64,000 nucleotides of DNA from an uncultured Sterolibacteriaceae bacterium (GCA_937888595.1 CALARK010000012.1:298307-362306), one strand, 5' to 3'; shown: positions 44,293 to 55,317, counted from the stretch's first letter. Program-made: numbers and translations. The notes: generated by a model from the sequence alone, not told the origin.

Positions 44293-44758
44293 ACTGCGGC
44301 AGTGGCGGCGGCGCGTCGTTGAGCGTGCGCAGGTGCAGCAGCACGGCAGCGCGCAGGGCCGGGTCGGCGATGCCGACGAAATTCATCGCCTTGCCCGGCA
44401 CGGCGCGCTCGGTATCGGCGAGGTAGTGATCGAGCGTGGCGTAGTCCCAGGCGATGCCGGCACGCTTCATCGCGACGGAGAACTCGAAGCCGGGAATGCT
44501 GGCCGCCGGCCGGCCGAACCAGTTCCACAGGAACGGCCCCTTGGCGTGGCCGCCGGTCTTCTCGCCGTCGTGGCATTGCGAGCACTTGCGGTCGAAGTAC
44601 TTCGCGCCGGCCGCCACATCGGCGGTGGCGAGCCGCGCCTTCAATTCATCGGTCATCACCGGCCGGTAGCCGCCGGCAAAGCTCATGTCGGCCGCGGATA
44701 CTCCCATCGCACACGCCAGGCCGACGAGACTGATCAGTACTCCTCGCTGCGCATTCAT
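44291..44758 (-). CDS. Class I cytochrome c
   Basis: A 155-residue protein with a signal peptide (ISLVGLACAMGVSAAD). One haem site CSQCH is at about 69-73, and the distal methionine is in PGKAMNFVGI at about 127. Between them are KGPFLWNWFGRPAASIPGFEFS and the usual helix LDHYLADTE. This is the mitochondrial-like c2/c550 type, a soluble periplasmic electron carrier. It is preceded on the same strand by a CapA-like gene and an unrecognised gene. Confidence 0.88.
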   Translation of the reverse strand: MNAQRGVLISLVGLACAMGVSAADMSFAGGYRPVMTDELKARLATADVAAGAKYFDRKCSQCHDGEKTGGHAKGPFLWNWFGRPAASIPGFEFSVAMKRAGIAWDYATLDHYLADTERAVPGKAMNFVGIADPALRAAVLLHLRTLNDAPPPLPQ

Positions 44759-44762
44759 GGCA

Positions 44763-45776
44763 TCACTCCTTCTCTACAAATTCCGGTGATCGGCGGGATG
44801 GGCACGCGCCCGCTGCCGATTGTCCGACATTCCAGCACAAGCTGGACGATGGCGCCGCAGGATGGGGCGTGCCTTCCCGATCGATGCGTGCGACGGTCGT
44901 GCGAAACGCGCGGGCACCGGCTCGATCGACCTGCAGTTCAAGCAACCAGCCAGTGGTGGTTGCCGGCGTGTCGAAACCGTCGAAGACGAAATTGCCGAGA
45001 CTGTAGATGACCGGCCGGCCACGGTAGATCTCGATATTCTGGACAACGTGTGGATGCCCGCCGACGACCGCATCCGCGCCGGCATCGATCATCAGACGCG
45101 CGAGTTGCCGCTGCCGGTCACTGGCGAGCGGCTCATGCTCCCAGCCCCAGTGCATCACGGGGATGACGATATCGGCATGATGAACCCGGCGCGCCTGCTC
45201 GATATCGAGCGTCACCTGTTCGTCCTCGCTCCAGGCAATCCCCGGCGTGTCGAAGTCGGCTTCGAACCAGCGCGGGAAGAATTCGTTGTAGCCCAGCAGG
45301 GCGACGCGCAGCCCTTTCCGCTCGAGGATCAACGGCGCATGGGCGGCCGCCAGGGTGCGTCCGCCGCCGAAATAGCCGATCTGCGCACGCTCCAGTCGTT
45401 CCAGCATGTCGGCAAAGGCCCGCGGCCCGTAGTCACCCGAATGGTTGTTGGCCAGCGCAACGGCATCGAAATGCCGCTTCACCCGCGGCAATACGCGCGG
45501 ATGCGCTCGAAAGCTCCAAGGCTTTTCTGGGTCGGCCCGGCCGGTGTCACTGACGACGCACTCCAGATTCCCGATACGGATGTCAGCCGAGGCCAGGATC
45601 TTGGCAAAGGGGGCGAACGGATCGCGGCCCGAGCGGATAAGCTTGCCCGGCCCATCCGCCAGCATGACATCGCCGACGAACGCGATCGACACGGCCGGGA
45701 TTTCCTCGGCCGGCGCCAGAGCCGGCCAGATCGCCAGCATCACGGCACATGCCAGCCTGCCCGGCAGGTTTTTCAT
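44763..45776 (-). CDS. CapA-family metallophosphoesterase-like protein
   Basis: A 337-residue secreted or periplasmic protein with a signal peptide (LACAVMLAIWPALAPAE). The PGA_cap/CapA domain contains SIAFVGDVMLADGPG, IGNLECVVSD, AVALANNHSGDYG (catalytic His), VIPVMHWGWEHEP and VVGGHPHVVQ. Family members are implicated in poly-glutamate capsule or cell-wall tailoring; other capsule genes are absent here. The stop is 4 bp from the cytochrome gene start, and the start overlaps the upstream gene's stop by 4 bp. Confidence 0.85.
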   Translation of the reverse strand: MKNLPGRLACAVMLAIWPALAPAEEIPAVSIAFVGDVMLADGPGKLIRSGRDPFAPFAKILASADIRIGNLECVVSDTGRADPEKPWSFRAHPRVLPRVKRHFDAVALANNHSGDYGPRAFADMLERLERAQIGYFGGGRTLAAAHAPLILERKGLRVALLGYNEFFPRWFEADFDTPGIAWSEDEQVTLDIEQARRVHHADIVIPVMHWGWEHEPLASDRQRQLARLMIDAGADAVVGGHPHVVQNIEIYRGRPVIYSLGNFVFDGFDTPATTTGWLLELQVDRAGARAFRTTVARIDREGTPHPAAPSSSLCWNVGQSAAGACPSRRSPEFVEKE

Positions 45777-46192
45777 GCGCCCGCCTCGATCAGGGTGCAG
45801 GAATATTCGAGCTCGCGACCGAGCCGTGGCGAAACGAGTTGCATCACCCCGGTCAGCGGGATGGTTTCAGCGCCGCGCGGCAGTCCTGGATTGGTGAATT
45901 TCGCGACGTGCATCAACACCGGCTGCTCCGGGGACTGGTAGTAGGTATAGAGCTTGATGTATTCGATATGGCCCGCATTGCCTACCACCACGGGCTTGAA
46001 CCGAAAACGGCCGCGAATGTCGTGGGCTGTGAACTCATATGGAGTCGCGGCCGGCAGGGTGTCGATCATTTGCGTTTCGCCCGCCTGGGTAACGAGGCAG
46101 CGCAAGGTCGGCATCGCGGACGCTTCCGCCATCAGGCACATCGCCGCACCGAACAGGACGGCTGGCGTGAAATGCTTGCGCAAGACGGCCAC
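45773..46192 (-). CDS. Secreted protein of unknown function
   Basis: A 139-residue protein with signal peptide (FTPAVLFGAAMCLMAEASA). The mature portion is beta-rich, with TLRCLVTQAGETQMIDTLP, IEYIKLYTYYQSPEQPVL and LEYSCTLIEAG, holding two cysteines that could pair. Not recognised. It overlaps the CapA-like gene start, so the two are probably co-expressed with the cytochrome c. Confidence 0.6.
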   Translation of the reverse strand: MAVLRKHFTPAVLFGAAMCLMAEASAMPTLRCLVTQAGETQMIDTLPAATPYEFTAHDIRGRFRFKPVVVGNAGHIEYIKLYTYYQSPEQPVLMHVAKFTNPGLPRGAETIPLTGVMQLVSPRLGRELEYSCTLIEAGA

Positions 46193-46208
46193 TTCGCGCT
46201 TTATGCCG

Positions 46209-46871
46209 CTATTCGTTGTCCAGCAAAATCAGATGCACCCGGTACGGCCCGTGCGCGCCGAGCACGATGGTCTGTTCTATATCGCCGGTGCGCGAGGGAC
46301 CGGAAACGAAATTGACGGCGCGCGGCAGCCGGCCCAGTTCGGCTCGGGCGAGGGCGAAACCGTCTTCCATGCCGGCGACGATGCGGCTGGCCGACACGAG
46401 GGCGATGTGGGTCTCGGGCAGCAGGCTGACCGTCGCCGGGGTATCGGGGCTGCCGCACAGCATCAGCGTGCCGGTCTCGGCGATGGCGCAGAAGCAGCCG
46501 GTGATGCCGACGAGATCGGCGTCTTCCGCTCCCCGTGCGGCAACCTTGACGCCGGCGCCGGCCCAGTCGAGGCCGGCCAGTTGCGGCCAGATCACCGCCT
46601 GCGCGGGCAGCTGCTGGTCGGCCAGGTAGCGCGCGACGGCAGCCGGCGCCTCGGCCCGGGTCTTCACCCGATCCACGCTGCTCGAATAGGCGAGCGACTG
46701 GTCGATGAACCGTCCGGCCAGCGCCGACTTTTCCGGATTCACATGGGGACGCGGTCCCTGCGTACGCTCCGCCAGCGTGGCGGCGACGGTGTCGCGGCCG
46801 GTGGCGGCATTGGCGGCGTCGCGGCCGAGCTTGGCGCGCACGCGGCCGAGGATGTCTTCGCGACTGCTCAT
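46209..46871 (-). CDS. lutC: LutC-type lactate utilisation protein
   Basis: A 220-residue LUD-domain protein, third subunit of the NAD-independent L-lactate dehydrogenase complex LutABC. Conserved parts are AEDADLVGITGCFCAIAETGTLMLCG, LLPETHIALV and GPSRTGDIEQTIVLGAHGPYRVHLILL. The segment EKSALAGRFIDQ near residue 48 is encoded by an interspersed repeat. Start 46871 overlaps the lutB stop by 4 bp. The copy is complete, so the complex is likely functional. Confidence 0.92.
   Translation of the reverse strand: MSSREDILGRVRAKLGRDAANAATGRDTVAATLAERTQGPRPHVNPEKSALAGRFIDQSLAYSSSVDRVKTRAEAPAAVARYLADQQLPAQAVIWPQLAGLDWAGAGVKVAARGAEDADLVGITGCFCAIAETGTLMLCGSPDTPATVSLLPETHIALVSASRIVAGMEDGFALARAELGRLPRAVNFVSGPSRTGDIEQTIVLGAHGPYRVHLILLDNE
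46709..46734 (-). repeat. Interspersed repeat copy in lutC
   Basis: Translated as EKSALAGR. Confidence 0.85.
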
Positions 46872-48292
46872 GATGATTTCCTCCGCTCGGCACGCATTGC
46901 TGCATATTGCTCGCGAAAGGTGCGGCCCTCCGGTGCCGGGAAGTCGCGCCCGGCCGTCCAGCCGGGCGCTGTGCCGAGCACGGGGATGCTCGCCTTGCCG
47001 CCGGCCAGCCACTTGAGGTAGCGCACGCCGAACCAGGTGCCCAGCCCGTAGAGGGCCGGATGGGACGCGACCCAGGCCCAGCCCTTGAGGGCGAGGCGTT
47101 CGAACCACGGCCGCAGATGCGTCTCCACCTGCGTCTCGCGCAGCTTGCGCAGCAGCTCGGGCAGCGGGATCTTGACCGGGCAGACGACGCCGCACTGGTT
47201 GCACAGCGTGGCGGCATGCGGCAGGTCGATGGCGTTTTCGATGCCGGTGTAGAGCGGCGTCAGGATCGAGCCCATCGGGCCGGGATAGACCCAGCCATAG
47301 GCATGGCCGCCGATGGTCTGGTAGACCGGGCAGTGGTTCATGCAGGCGCCGCAGCGGATGCAGCGCAGCATGTCCTGGAACTCGGAGCCGACCAGTTCGG
47401 CGCGACCGTTATCGACGAGGATGAAGTAGAGGTGCTCGGGGCCGTCGTGGTCGTCCGGCTGCTTCACGCCCGTCAGCACCGAGACGTAGTTCGAGATCGA
47501 CTGGCCGGTGGCCGAGCGCGGCAGCAGGCGCATCAGCGTCGACAGGTCCTCCAGCGTCGGGATCACCTTCTCGATGCCGGTGACGACGACATGCACTTTC
47601 GGCAGCGTGGTGACCATGCGGCCGTTGCCCTCGTTGGTGACGAGCGCGACCGAGCCGGTCTCGGCGACGAGGAAGTTGCCGCCCGAGATGCCCATGTCGG
47701 CGGTGAGGAAGTGTTCGCGCAGGACTTCGCGCGCCTCGCGCGTCAGCGCCGGGATCTCGGTCTTGCGCGGCGTCTTGTGGGTCTTCTCGAACAGGTCGGC
47801 GACTTCGTCGAGGCCCTTGTGCATCACCGGCGCGATGATGTGGCTGGGCGGCTCGTTGTCGTTGATCTGCAGGATGTATTCGCCGAGGTCGGTCTCGACC
47901 GGCTGGATGCCCGCCGCGGTCAGCGCGTGGTTGAGCCCGGCCTCCTCGGAGAGCATCGACTTGGACTTGGCGGCCTTCTTCACGCCATGACGCTTGCCGA
48001 TCTCGACGACATGGCGGCAGATCTCGGCGCCGTCCTTCGCCCACAGCACGGTGGCGCCGCGCGCGGTGGCGTTCTCCTCGAACTTTTCGAGCCAGAGGTC
48101 GAGGTTTTCGAGCACGCGGTTGCGCAGGTTTTTCGCCGCCTCGCGCGTGCCTTCGAAGTCATCGATCTCCTTGATCGCGATGGCGCGCTTGTCGACGAAC
48201 TTGCCCTTGGCCATCTTCAGGTTGCCCTGCAGCACCGGGTTGGCGAGGGCGGCGAGGGCGTTGGACTTGAAGCGGCGGGAACGCGATTCCAT
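46868..48292 (-). CDS. lutB: LutB-type iron-sulfur lactate utilisation protein
   Basis: A 474-residue protein that combines a LUD-like N-terminal domain (KSMLSEEAGLNHALTAAGI, LVTNEGNGRMVTTLP) with two 4Fe-4S binding motifs. RCGACMNHCPVYQ and LCNQCGVVCPVKIPL are the ferredoxin-type clusters. It carries electrons from lactate oxidation. It starts 3 bp after lutA ends and overlaps lutC. Confidence 0.93.
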   Translation of the reverse strand: MESRSRRFKSNALAALANPVLQGNLKMAKGKFVDKRAIAIKEIDDFEGTREAAKNLRNRVLENLDLWLEKFEENATARGATVLWAKDGAEICRHVVEIGKRHGVKKAAKSKSMLSEEAGLNHALTAAGIQPVETDLGEYILQINDNEPPSHIIAPVMHKGLDEVADLFEKTHKTPRKTEIPALTREAREVLREHFLTADMGISGGNFLVAETGSVALVTNEGNGRMVTTLPKVHVVVTGIEKVIPTLEDLSTLMRLLPRSATGQSISNYVSVLTGVKQPDDHDGPEHLYFILVDNGRAELVGSEFQDMLRCIRCGACMNHCPVYQTIGGHAYGWVYPGPMGSILTPLYTGIENAIDLPHAATLCNQCGVVCPVKIPLPELLRKLRETQVETHLRPWFERLALKGWAWVASHPALYGLGTWFGVRYLKWLAGGKASIPVLGTAPGWTAGRDFPAPEGRTFREQYAAMRAERRKSS

Positions 48293-48295
48293 CGC

Positions 48296-49021
48296 CTACT
48301 CCTTCGCCGTCAGGACTTCGGCGACGTGCAACACGCGCGTCGTCTCGTCGCCCATGCGGCGCAGCTTGCCCTCGATGTTGAGCAGGCAGCCGAGGTCGCC
48401 GCCGACGATGGCGGCGGCGCCGGTGGCACAGGCGTTGGTGCATTTGCGCTCGGCGATCGCCGCCGAAATCTCGCCGAACTTGACCGAGAAGGTGCCGCCG
48501 AAGCCGCAGCACTCTTCGGCCGCATTCATCTCGCGCAATTCGACGCCGGGCAGTTGCGCCAGCAGCGCACGCGGCTGGGCCTTGATGCCGAGGCTGCGCA
48601 GGCCGGTGCAGGAATCGTGATAGGTGATGCTGCCGGCGAAATTTCCGGGGACGGCCTCCAGCTTCACCACATTGACGAGGAAATCAGTCAGTTCATAGAC
48701 GCGGCTGGCCAGGGCGACGGCGCGGCCATGCCAATCTGGCTCATCGGCCAGGATGCCCGGATACTCGTTGCGAATCTGGTCGGCGCAGGAGCCGGAGGGC
48801 ACGACCACGGTTTCATAAGCCTCGAATTCGGCGATGACCTTTTTCGCCAGCGCCGCAGCGGCGGCGCGGTCGCCGCTGTTCCAGGCCGGCTGGCCGCAGC
48901 AGGTCTGGGTTTCCGGTACGACCACCTCGCAGCCGGCGGCTTCCAGCAGTTCGATGGCGGCGAAGCCGATGCGCGGACGCATCAGGTCGACCAGGCAGGT
49001 CACGAACAACGCGACGCGCAT
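48296..49021 (-). CDS. lutA: LutA-type lactate utilisation protein (CCG-domain)
   Basis: A 241-residue protein with two CCG domains of the heterodisulfide reductase D/GlpC type: ETQTCCGQPAWNSGD and AAEECCGFGGTFSVK. It forms the first subunit of the LutABC lactate oxidation complex, and the gene heads the operon. The divergent IclR regulator lies 81 bp away, with a perfect palindrome in between. Confidence 0.92.
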   Translation of the reverse strand: MRVALFVTCLVDLMRPRIGFAAIELLEAAGCEVVVPETQTCCGQPAWNSGDRAAAAALAKKVIAEFEAYETVVVPSGSCADQIRNEYPGILADEPDWHGRAVALASRVYELTDFLVNVVKLEAVPGNFAGSITYHDSCTGLRSLGIKAQPRALLAQLPGVELREMNAAEECCGFGGTFSVKFGEISAAIAERKCTNACATGAAAIVGGDLGCLLNIEGKLRRMGDETTRVLHVAEVLTAKE

Positions 49022-49049
49022 GATGTCTCCACTTGTCATTATTGGTCTA

Positions 49050-49064
49050 TGCCGCAGTGCGGCA
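49050..49064. promoter_or_regulatory. Perfect palindrome between lutA and the IclR regulator (candidate operator)
   Basis: TGCCGCA-G-TGCGGCA, 7-bp arms with a single central base, lies 28 bp from the lutA start and 38 bp from the regulator start. It is placed to control both divergent genes. A second related half-site, CGCATTGTGGCA, follows at 49072-49083. Confidence 0.55.
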
Positions 49065-49102
49065 GGCGTTTCGCATTGTGGCATACTTCGCCGCCCCTGC
49101 CC

Positions 49103-49897
49103 ATGCCCAAAACCAAGCCCACCTCCCGTGCCACCGCTGCCGAACCACGCAGCGGTATCCAGGTCATCGAACGCATGATGAGCCTGCTCGATGCCCTGTC
49201 GCACAGCGAGTCGGCGCTCGGCCTCAAGCAGCTGGCGCTGGAAACCGGCCTGCATCCCTCCACCGCGCACCGCATCCTCGCCGCGATGACCGGCGCCGGC
49301 TTCGTCGAGCGCCAGGGCGCGGGCAGCTACCGGCTCGGCATCCGCCTGCTCGAACTGGGCAATCTGGTGAAGGCGCGACTCGATATCCGCGAGGCGGCCC
49401 TGCCGCAAATGGAAGACCTCCACCGCAAGCTCGGGGAAAGCGTCAATCTCGGCATCCGCCAGGGCGACGAAATCGTCTATGTCGAACGCACGTCCAGCGG
49501 GCGTTCCACCGTCCGGGCGGTACATCTGGTCGGTGCCCGCGCGCCCTTGCACGTCACCGCTACGGGCAAGCTCTTCCTTGCCGCCGACACGCCCGCCGCC
49601 GTGGAAGCCTACATCCGTCACACCGGCCTGCCCGGGCTGACGCCGAGTTCGCTGACGACGCCGCTGGAACTCGACCGCGAGCTCGACAAGGTCCGTCGCC
49701 AGGGGATCGCTTTCGACAACGAGGAAATCGAACCGGGGCTGCGCTGCATCGCCGCCCCGATCCGCGACGATAGCGGCCTGCTCGTCGCCGGCCTGTCGGT
49801 CTCGGCACCGGCCGAACGCCATCGGCCCGAATGGGCGATGCTGGTCAGGCAGGCGGCCGACGCGATCTCGACGACGCTCGGCTACGCAGGCAAGTAG
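49103..49897 (+). CDS. IclR family transcriptional regulator
   Basis: A 264-residue regulator. The N-terminal winged helix (SGIQVIERMMSLLDALSHSESALGLKQLALETGLHPSTAHRIL) is followed by the IclR ligand-binding domain (ESVNLGIRQGDEIVYVERTSS and GIAFDNEEIEPGLRCIAAPI). The start was set at 49103, upstream of the HTH. It is divergent from lutABC and is the natural candidate for its lactate-responsive regulator; this is inference from position. Confidence 0.9.
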   Translation: MPKTKPTSRATAAEPRSGIQVIERMMSLLDALSHSESALGLKQLALETGLHPSTAHRILAAMTGAGFVERQGAGSYRLGIRLLELGNLVKARLDIREAALPQMEDLHRKLGESVNLGIRQGDEIVYVERTSSGRSTVRAVHLVGARAPLHVTATGKLFLAADTPAAVEAYIRHTGLPGLTPSSLTTPLELDRELDKVRRQGIAFDNEEIEPGLRCIAAPIRDDSGLLVAGLSVSAPAERHRPEWAMLVRQAADAISTTLGYAGK

Positions 49898-49926
49898 GGA
49901 AAGTCGGCGCCGGCGGGACGGCGCAC
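49897..49926 (+). repeat. Interspersed repeat copy, intergenic
   Basis: Between the IclR gene stop and the convergent pbpG stop; near-consensus. Confidence 0.88.
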
Positions 49927-49943
49927 GCGTTGTCAGTCCGGCT

Positions 49944-50960
49944 TCAGCTCTTGATCGACGGCCGGCTGCTGGCGAGCGACTCGATCCAGCGCTTGATGCG
50001 GTTGGCGTCGCCGATGCGGGTCAGCTTGCCCCAGGAATCGAGCAGCACGATGATGGTCGGCTTGTCGTTGAGCCAGGCCTGCATGACGAGACACTTGCCG
50101 GCCTCGCTGATATAGCCGGTCTTGGACAGGCCGATGCTCCAGCTGTCGCTCTTCACCAGCGCGTTGGTGTTGTGGAAGGACTGCGGGCGCCCCTTGACCG
50201 CGACCTCGTAGCCTTCGGAGGTCGAGAACTCGCGGATCAGCGGGTAGTGGTGCGCGGCATCGACCATCCTGACCAGGTCGCGTGCGCTGGAAACGTTGTC
50301 GGGCGTCAATCCGGTCGGGTCGGCGAAACGCGTATCGCTGAGGCCCAGCTGCTGCGCCTTGGCATTCATCGCGGCGACGAAGGCCGGGCGCCCGCCGGGA
50401 TAATGGCGCGACAGGGCGGAAGCGGCTCGGTTTTCCGAGGACATCAAGGCGAGGCGCAGCATCTCCTCACGTGTCAAGCGGGTGCCGACCTTGAGGCGGG
50501 AGCGCGTGCCCTTCACCGTATCGACGTCCTCCATGCCGATGCTCAGTTCTTCGGTGAGGCTCGGATGGGCATCGAGCGCCACCATCGCCGTCATCAGCTT
50601 GGTGATCGAGGCGATCGGCACCACCGCATCGGCATTCTTCTCATAGAGCACGTCGCCGGTGCTCTGGTCGAACACGGCGACGGCGGAGGACTTGAGATGC
50701 AGCGGCGGCTCGCCGGCGGTGGCTGCAGTCGCGGCTGCCGTGGTCGCAGCGGCCGCGGCACGGGTGCCGACCAGATGGATGTTCGATTTCTTCCTGACGA
50801 CGCGCGCGGGAGAGGGCTTTGCCTTCTTGGCGGCTGCCGGTTTCTTCTTCGGTGCCGCGGCCTGCGCCGGGTCGGGCGCCACGAGTGCGATGCCGGCCGC
50901 GACGAAAAGGGCCGGCAGAATCCTGAGCATCGATTTCATGGACAAGCGTTGATTCGACAT
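49944..50960 (-). CDS. pbpG: D-alanyl-D-alanine endopeptidase/carboxypeptidase (PBP7-like)
   Basis: A 338-residue serine peptidase acting on periplasmic peptidoglycan. A signal peptide (ILPALFVAAGIALVAPDPAQA) precedes a lysine/alanine-rich linker (PKKKPAAAKKAKPSPA) and the S11 domain. The active motifs are PIASITKLMTAMV (SxxK), MSSENRAASAL (SxN) and LSKTGYISEAG (KTG). The domain order fits PBP7/PbpG rather than DacA, since the C-terminal PBP5 domain is missing. The upstream ATG 50960 is preferred over 50939. A palindrome lies upstream at 51005. Confidence 0.85.
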   Translation of the reverse strand: MSNQRLSMKSMLRILPALFVAAGIALVAPDPAQAAAPKKKPAAAKKAKPSPARVVRKKSNIHLVGTRAAAAATTAAATAATAGEPPLHLKSSAVAVFDQSTGDVLYEKNADAVVPIASITKLMTAMVALDAHPSLTEELSIGMEDVDTVKGTRSRLKVGTRLTREEMLRLALMSSENRAASALSRHYPGGRPAFVAAMNAKAQQLGLSDTRFADPTGLTPDNVSSARDLVRMVDAAHHYPLIREFSTSEGYEVAVKGRPQSFHNTNALVKSDSWSIGLSKTGYISEAGKCLVMQAWLNDKPTIIVLLDSWGKLTRIGDANRIKRWIESLASSRPSIKS

Positions 50961-51004
50961 GCGGACCGTCTTCCCTGAGCGTACTGCTGATAGTGAGCTT
51001 AACG

Positions 51005-51028
51005 GACTTAATCCATGGAAATTAAGTC
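51005..51028. promoter_or_regulatory. Inverted repeat between maeB stop and pbpG start
   Basis: GACTTAAT and ATTAAGTC form 8-bp perfect arms around an 8-bp spacer. The location could be an operator for pbpG or a weak transcript-processing site after maeB. It lacks the T-run of a terminator. A regulator is not known. Confidence 0.4.
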
Positions 51029-51069
51029 GATAGCGGCGCATCTTACATTAACCCATGAAGTCAGGTCGA

Positions 51070-53358
51070 CTACGATTGACGGGCCTGCGCCTGTGCCTGG
51101 GCGGACTCGACCGACAGGAGCGCCGTCAGGTTGATGATCCGCCGCACCGTGGCCGTCGCGGTCAGGATATGCACCGGCCGGGCCGCGCCCAGCAGCAGCG
51201 GGCCGACCGTGACGCCGTCGCCGGCAGCGGTCTTGAGGAGGTTGAAGGCGATGTTCGCGGCGTCGAGCGTGGGCATCACCAGCAGGTTCGCGGGTCCCGA
51301 GATGTTGGCATCCGGAAAGACCTGGCGACGGATGTCCGGATCGAGCGCGGCATCCCCGTGCATCTCGCCATCCACTTCGAGATCGGGCACCTGCTCGCGC
51401 AGCAGGTCGAGCGTGGCGCGCATCTTCCGCGCCGTCGGGGTTTCCTCGGCACCGAAGCTCGAATGCGACAGCAGGGCGACTTTCGGCGTGATGCCGAAGC
51501 GCCGCACCTCTTCCGCGGCGAGCCGCGTCATTTCCGCCAGCTGGTCGGCCGTCGGATCGTAGTTCACGTAGGTGTCGCCGATGAAGAGCGTGCGATTCGG
51601 CAGGATCAGCATGTTCATGGCGTAGAAGCTATCGACACCCGGCTGGCGGCCGATCACCTCGGCGATGTAGCGCAGGTGCAGCGAGTGCTTGCCGAAGGTG
51701 CCGCACAGCATCCCGTCGGCGTAGCCGTGGCGCACCAGCATCGCACCGATGAGGGTGGTGCGGCGGCGCATCTCGCGCTTCGCATATTCGACGCCGATGC
51801 CCTTGCGGCACATCAGCGCGTAGTAATCCTGCCAGAGGTCCTTGTAGCGCGGATCGGAGTCCGGATTGACCAGCTCGAAGTGCTCGCCCGGCCGCACGCG
51901 CAAGCCCTGGCGTTCCAGGCGCTGGACCACTACGTCCGGCCGGCCGATGACGATGGGGCGCGCCAGCCCTTCGTCGCAGACCGTCTGCAACGCGCGCAGC
52001 ACGCGCTCGTCCTCGCCTTCGCAGAAGACGATGCGGGCCGGGTTCTGCTTGGCGGCGGCATAGACCGACTTCATCACGTTGCCGGAGTGGTAGACGAACT
52101 CGTTGAGCTGCTGGCGATAGGCCCCCATGTCGGCGATCGGTCGGGTCGCCACGCCGGAATCCATGGCCGCCTGCGCCACGGCCGGCGACACCTTGAGGAT
52201 CAGGCGCGGATCGAAGGGCTTGGGAATCAGGTACTCGGGGCCGAAGCTCAACTGGGCCTCGCCGTAGGCGGCGGCAACCACTTCCGACTGTTCGGCGTGG
52301 GCCAGCTCGGCGATCGCCTTGACGGCCGCGATCTTCATCGGCTCGTTGATGGTCGTCGCTCCCACATCCAGCGCACCGCGGAACATGTAGGGGAAACACA
52401 GGACGTTGTTGACCTGGTTCGGGTAGTCCGAGCGACCGGTGCCGATGATGCAGTCGGACCGCACCGCCTTGGCGTCCTCGGGCAGGATTTCGGGGTCCGG
52501 GTTGGCCATCGCGAGGATGATGGGATCGCGCGCCATGCCGGCGACCATCTCGGCCTTGAGCACGCCGCCGGTCGACAGGCCGAGGAAGATGTCGGCACCT
52601 GGCATCGCATCGGCGAGGCTGCGCGCTTCGGTCTCCCGGGCGTAGCGCTGCTTCGAGGCATCGAGATTCTGCCGGCCCGTGTGGATCACGCCTTTCGAAT
52701 CGCAGACGAGGATATTCTCGCGCCGCGCGCCGAGGCTGACGATCAGGTCGAGGCAGGCGATGGCCGCCGCGCCGGCGCCGGAGCAGACCAGCTTGACCTC
52801 GGCGATGTCCTTGCCGACCACGCGCAGGCCGTTGAGCACCGCGGCGGCGGAAATGATCGCCGTGCCGTGCTGGTCGTCGTGGAAGACGGGGATGCGCAGG
52901 CGCTCGCGCAGCTTGCGCTCGACCACGAAGCATTCGGGCGCCTTGATGTCCTCGAGGTTGATGCCGCCGAAGGTCGGCTCCAGCGCGGCGATGATGTCGA
53001 CGAGTTTGTCGGGATCGTGCTCGGCGACCTCGATGTCGAAGACGTCGATGCCGGCGAACTTCTTGAACAGGACGCCCTTGCCTTCCATCACCGGCTTGCC
53101 GGCCAGCGGGCCGATGTCGCCGAGCCCGAGCACGGCCGTGCCGTTGGAGATGACGGCGACGAGATTGCCGCGCGAGGTATAGAGCGAGGCGGTCGACGGA
53201 TCGCGTTCGATCTCTTCACACGCGGCGGCAACGCCGGGCGAATAGGCGAGCGACAGGTCGGCCTGGTTGGTCAGGGCCTTGGTCGGGGTCACGGCAATCT
53301 TGCCGGGGCGGGGCAGGCGGTGGTAGTCGAGCGCGGCGCGGCGCAGGGTGTCATCCAT
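51070..53358 (-). CDS. maeB: NADP-dependent malic enzyme with C-terminal phosphotransacetylase-like domain
   Basis: A 762-residue MaeB-type enzyme converting malate to pyruvate, CO2 and NADPH. The N-terminal malic domain has LSLAYSPGVAAAC, VLGLGDIGPLAGKPVMEGKG, and the catalytic segment ECFVVERKLRERLRIPVFHDDQHGT. The NAD(P) domain contains VCSGAGAAAIACLDLI. The C-terminal 330 residues are phosphate-acetyltransferase-like (RIVFCEGEDERVLRAL and GEMHGDAALDPDIR) and normally act as regulatory domain binding acetyl-CoA. It is divergent from pckG, which is consistent with joint control of the C3/C4 node. Confidence 0.93.
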   Translation of the reverse strand: MDDTLRRAALDYHRLPRPGKIAVTPTKALTNQADLSLAYSPGVAAACEEIERDPSTASLYTSRGNLVAVISNGTAVLGLGDIGPLAGKPVMEGKGVLFKKFAGIDVFDIEVAEHDPDKLVDIIAALEPTFGGINLEDIKAPECFVVERKLRERLRIPVFHDDQHGTAIISAAAVLNGLRVVGKDIAEVKLVCSGAGAAAIACLDLIVSLGARRENILVCDSKGVIHTGRQNLDASKQRYARETEARSLADAMPGADIFLGLSTGGVLKAEMVAGMARDPIILAMANPDPEILPEDAKAVRSDCIIGTGRSDYPNQVNNVLCFPYMFRGALDVGATTINEPMKIAAVKAIAELAHAEQSEVVAAAYGEAQLSFGPEYLIPKPFDPRLILKVSPAVAQAAMDSGVATRPIADMGAYRQQLNEFVYHSGNVMKSVYAAAKQNPARIVFCEGEDERVLRALQTVCDEGLARPIVIGRPDVVVQRLERQGLRVRPGEHFELVNPDSDPRYKDLWQDYYALMCRKGIGVEYAKREMRRRTTLIGAMLVRHGYADGMLCGTFGKHSLHLRYIAEVIGRQPGVDSFYAMNMLILPNRTLFIGDTYVNYDPTADQLAEMTRLAAEEVRRFGITPKVALLSHSSFGAEETPTARKMRATLDLLREQVPDLEVDGEMHGDAALDPDIRRQVFPDANISGPANLLVMPTLDAANIAFNLLKTAAGDGVTVGPLLLGAARPVHILTATATVRRIINLTALLSVESAQAQAQARQS

Positions 53359-53456
53359 GTGGAACTCCTTGGGCGAAGCGCGATTCTATGGCTAATCCTT
53401 TCATCGAATCCCCCTATGGCAGAATCACGCCTTTCTAATTAGATTGTCGTCTAAGT

Positions 53457-53483
53457 CGCCGTCCTGCCGGCGCCGACTTTTCA
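53457..53483 (-). repeat. Interspersed repeat copy in the pckG leader
   Basis: Ends a few bases before the pckG ribosome site. Confidence 0.88.
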
Positions 53484-53495
53484 CTGGAGGAAGAC

Positions 53496-55307
<1,812 letters not shown>

Positions 55308-55317
55308 TGCCTTGCTT

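Noticed and set aside
46907..49897. A very long plus-strand open frame of almost 1,000 codons across lutB, lutA and the IclR gene
   Set aside because: Only its end encodes the IclR regulator; the earlier part is antisense to lutABC, which have full family motifs. Long antisense frames are expected at this GC content.
53439..53454. Short inverted repeat TTAGA-N6-TCTAA upstream of pckG
   Set aside because: Five-base arms in an AT-rich promoter region are expected by chance; not reported as an operator.
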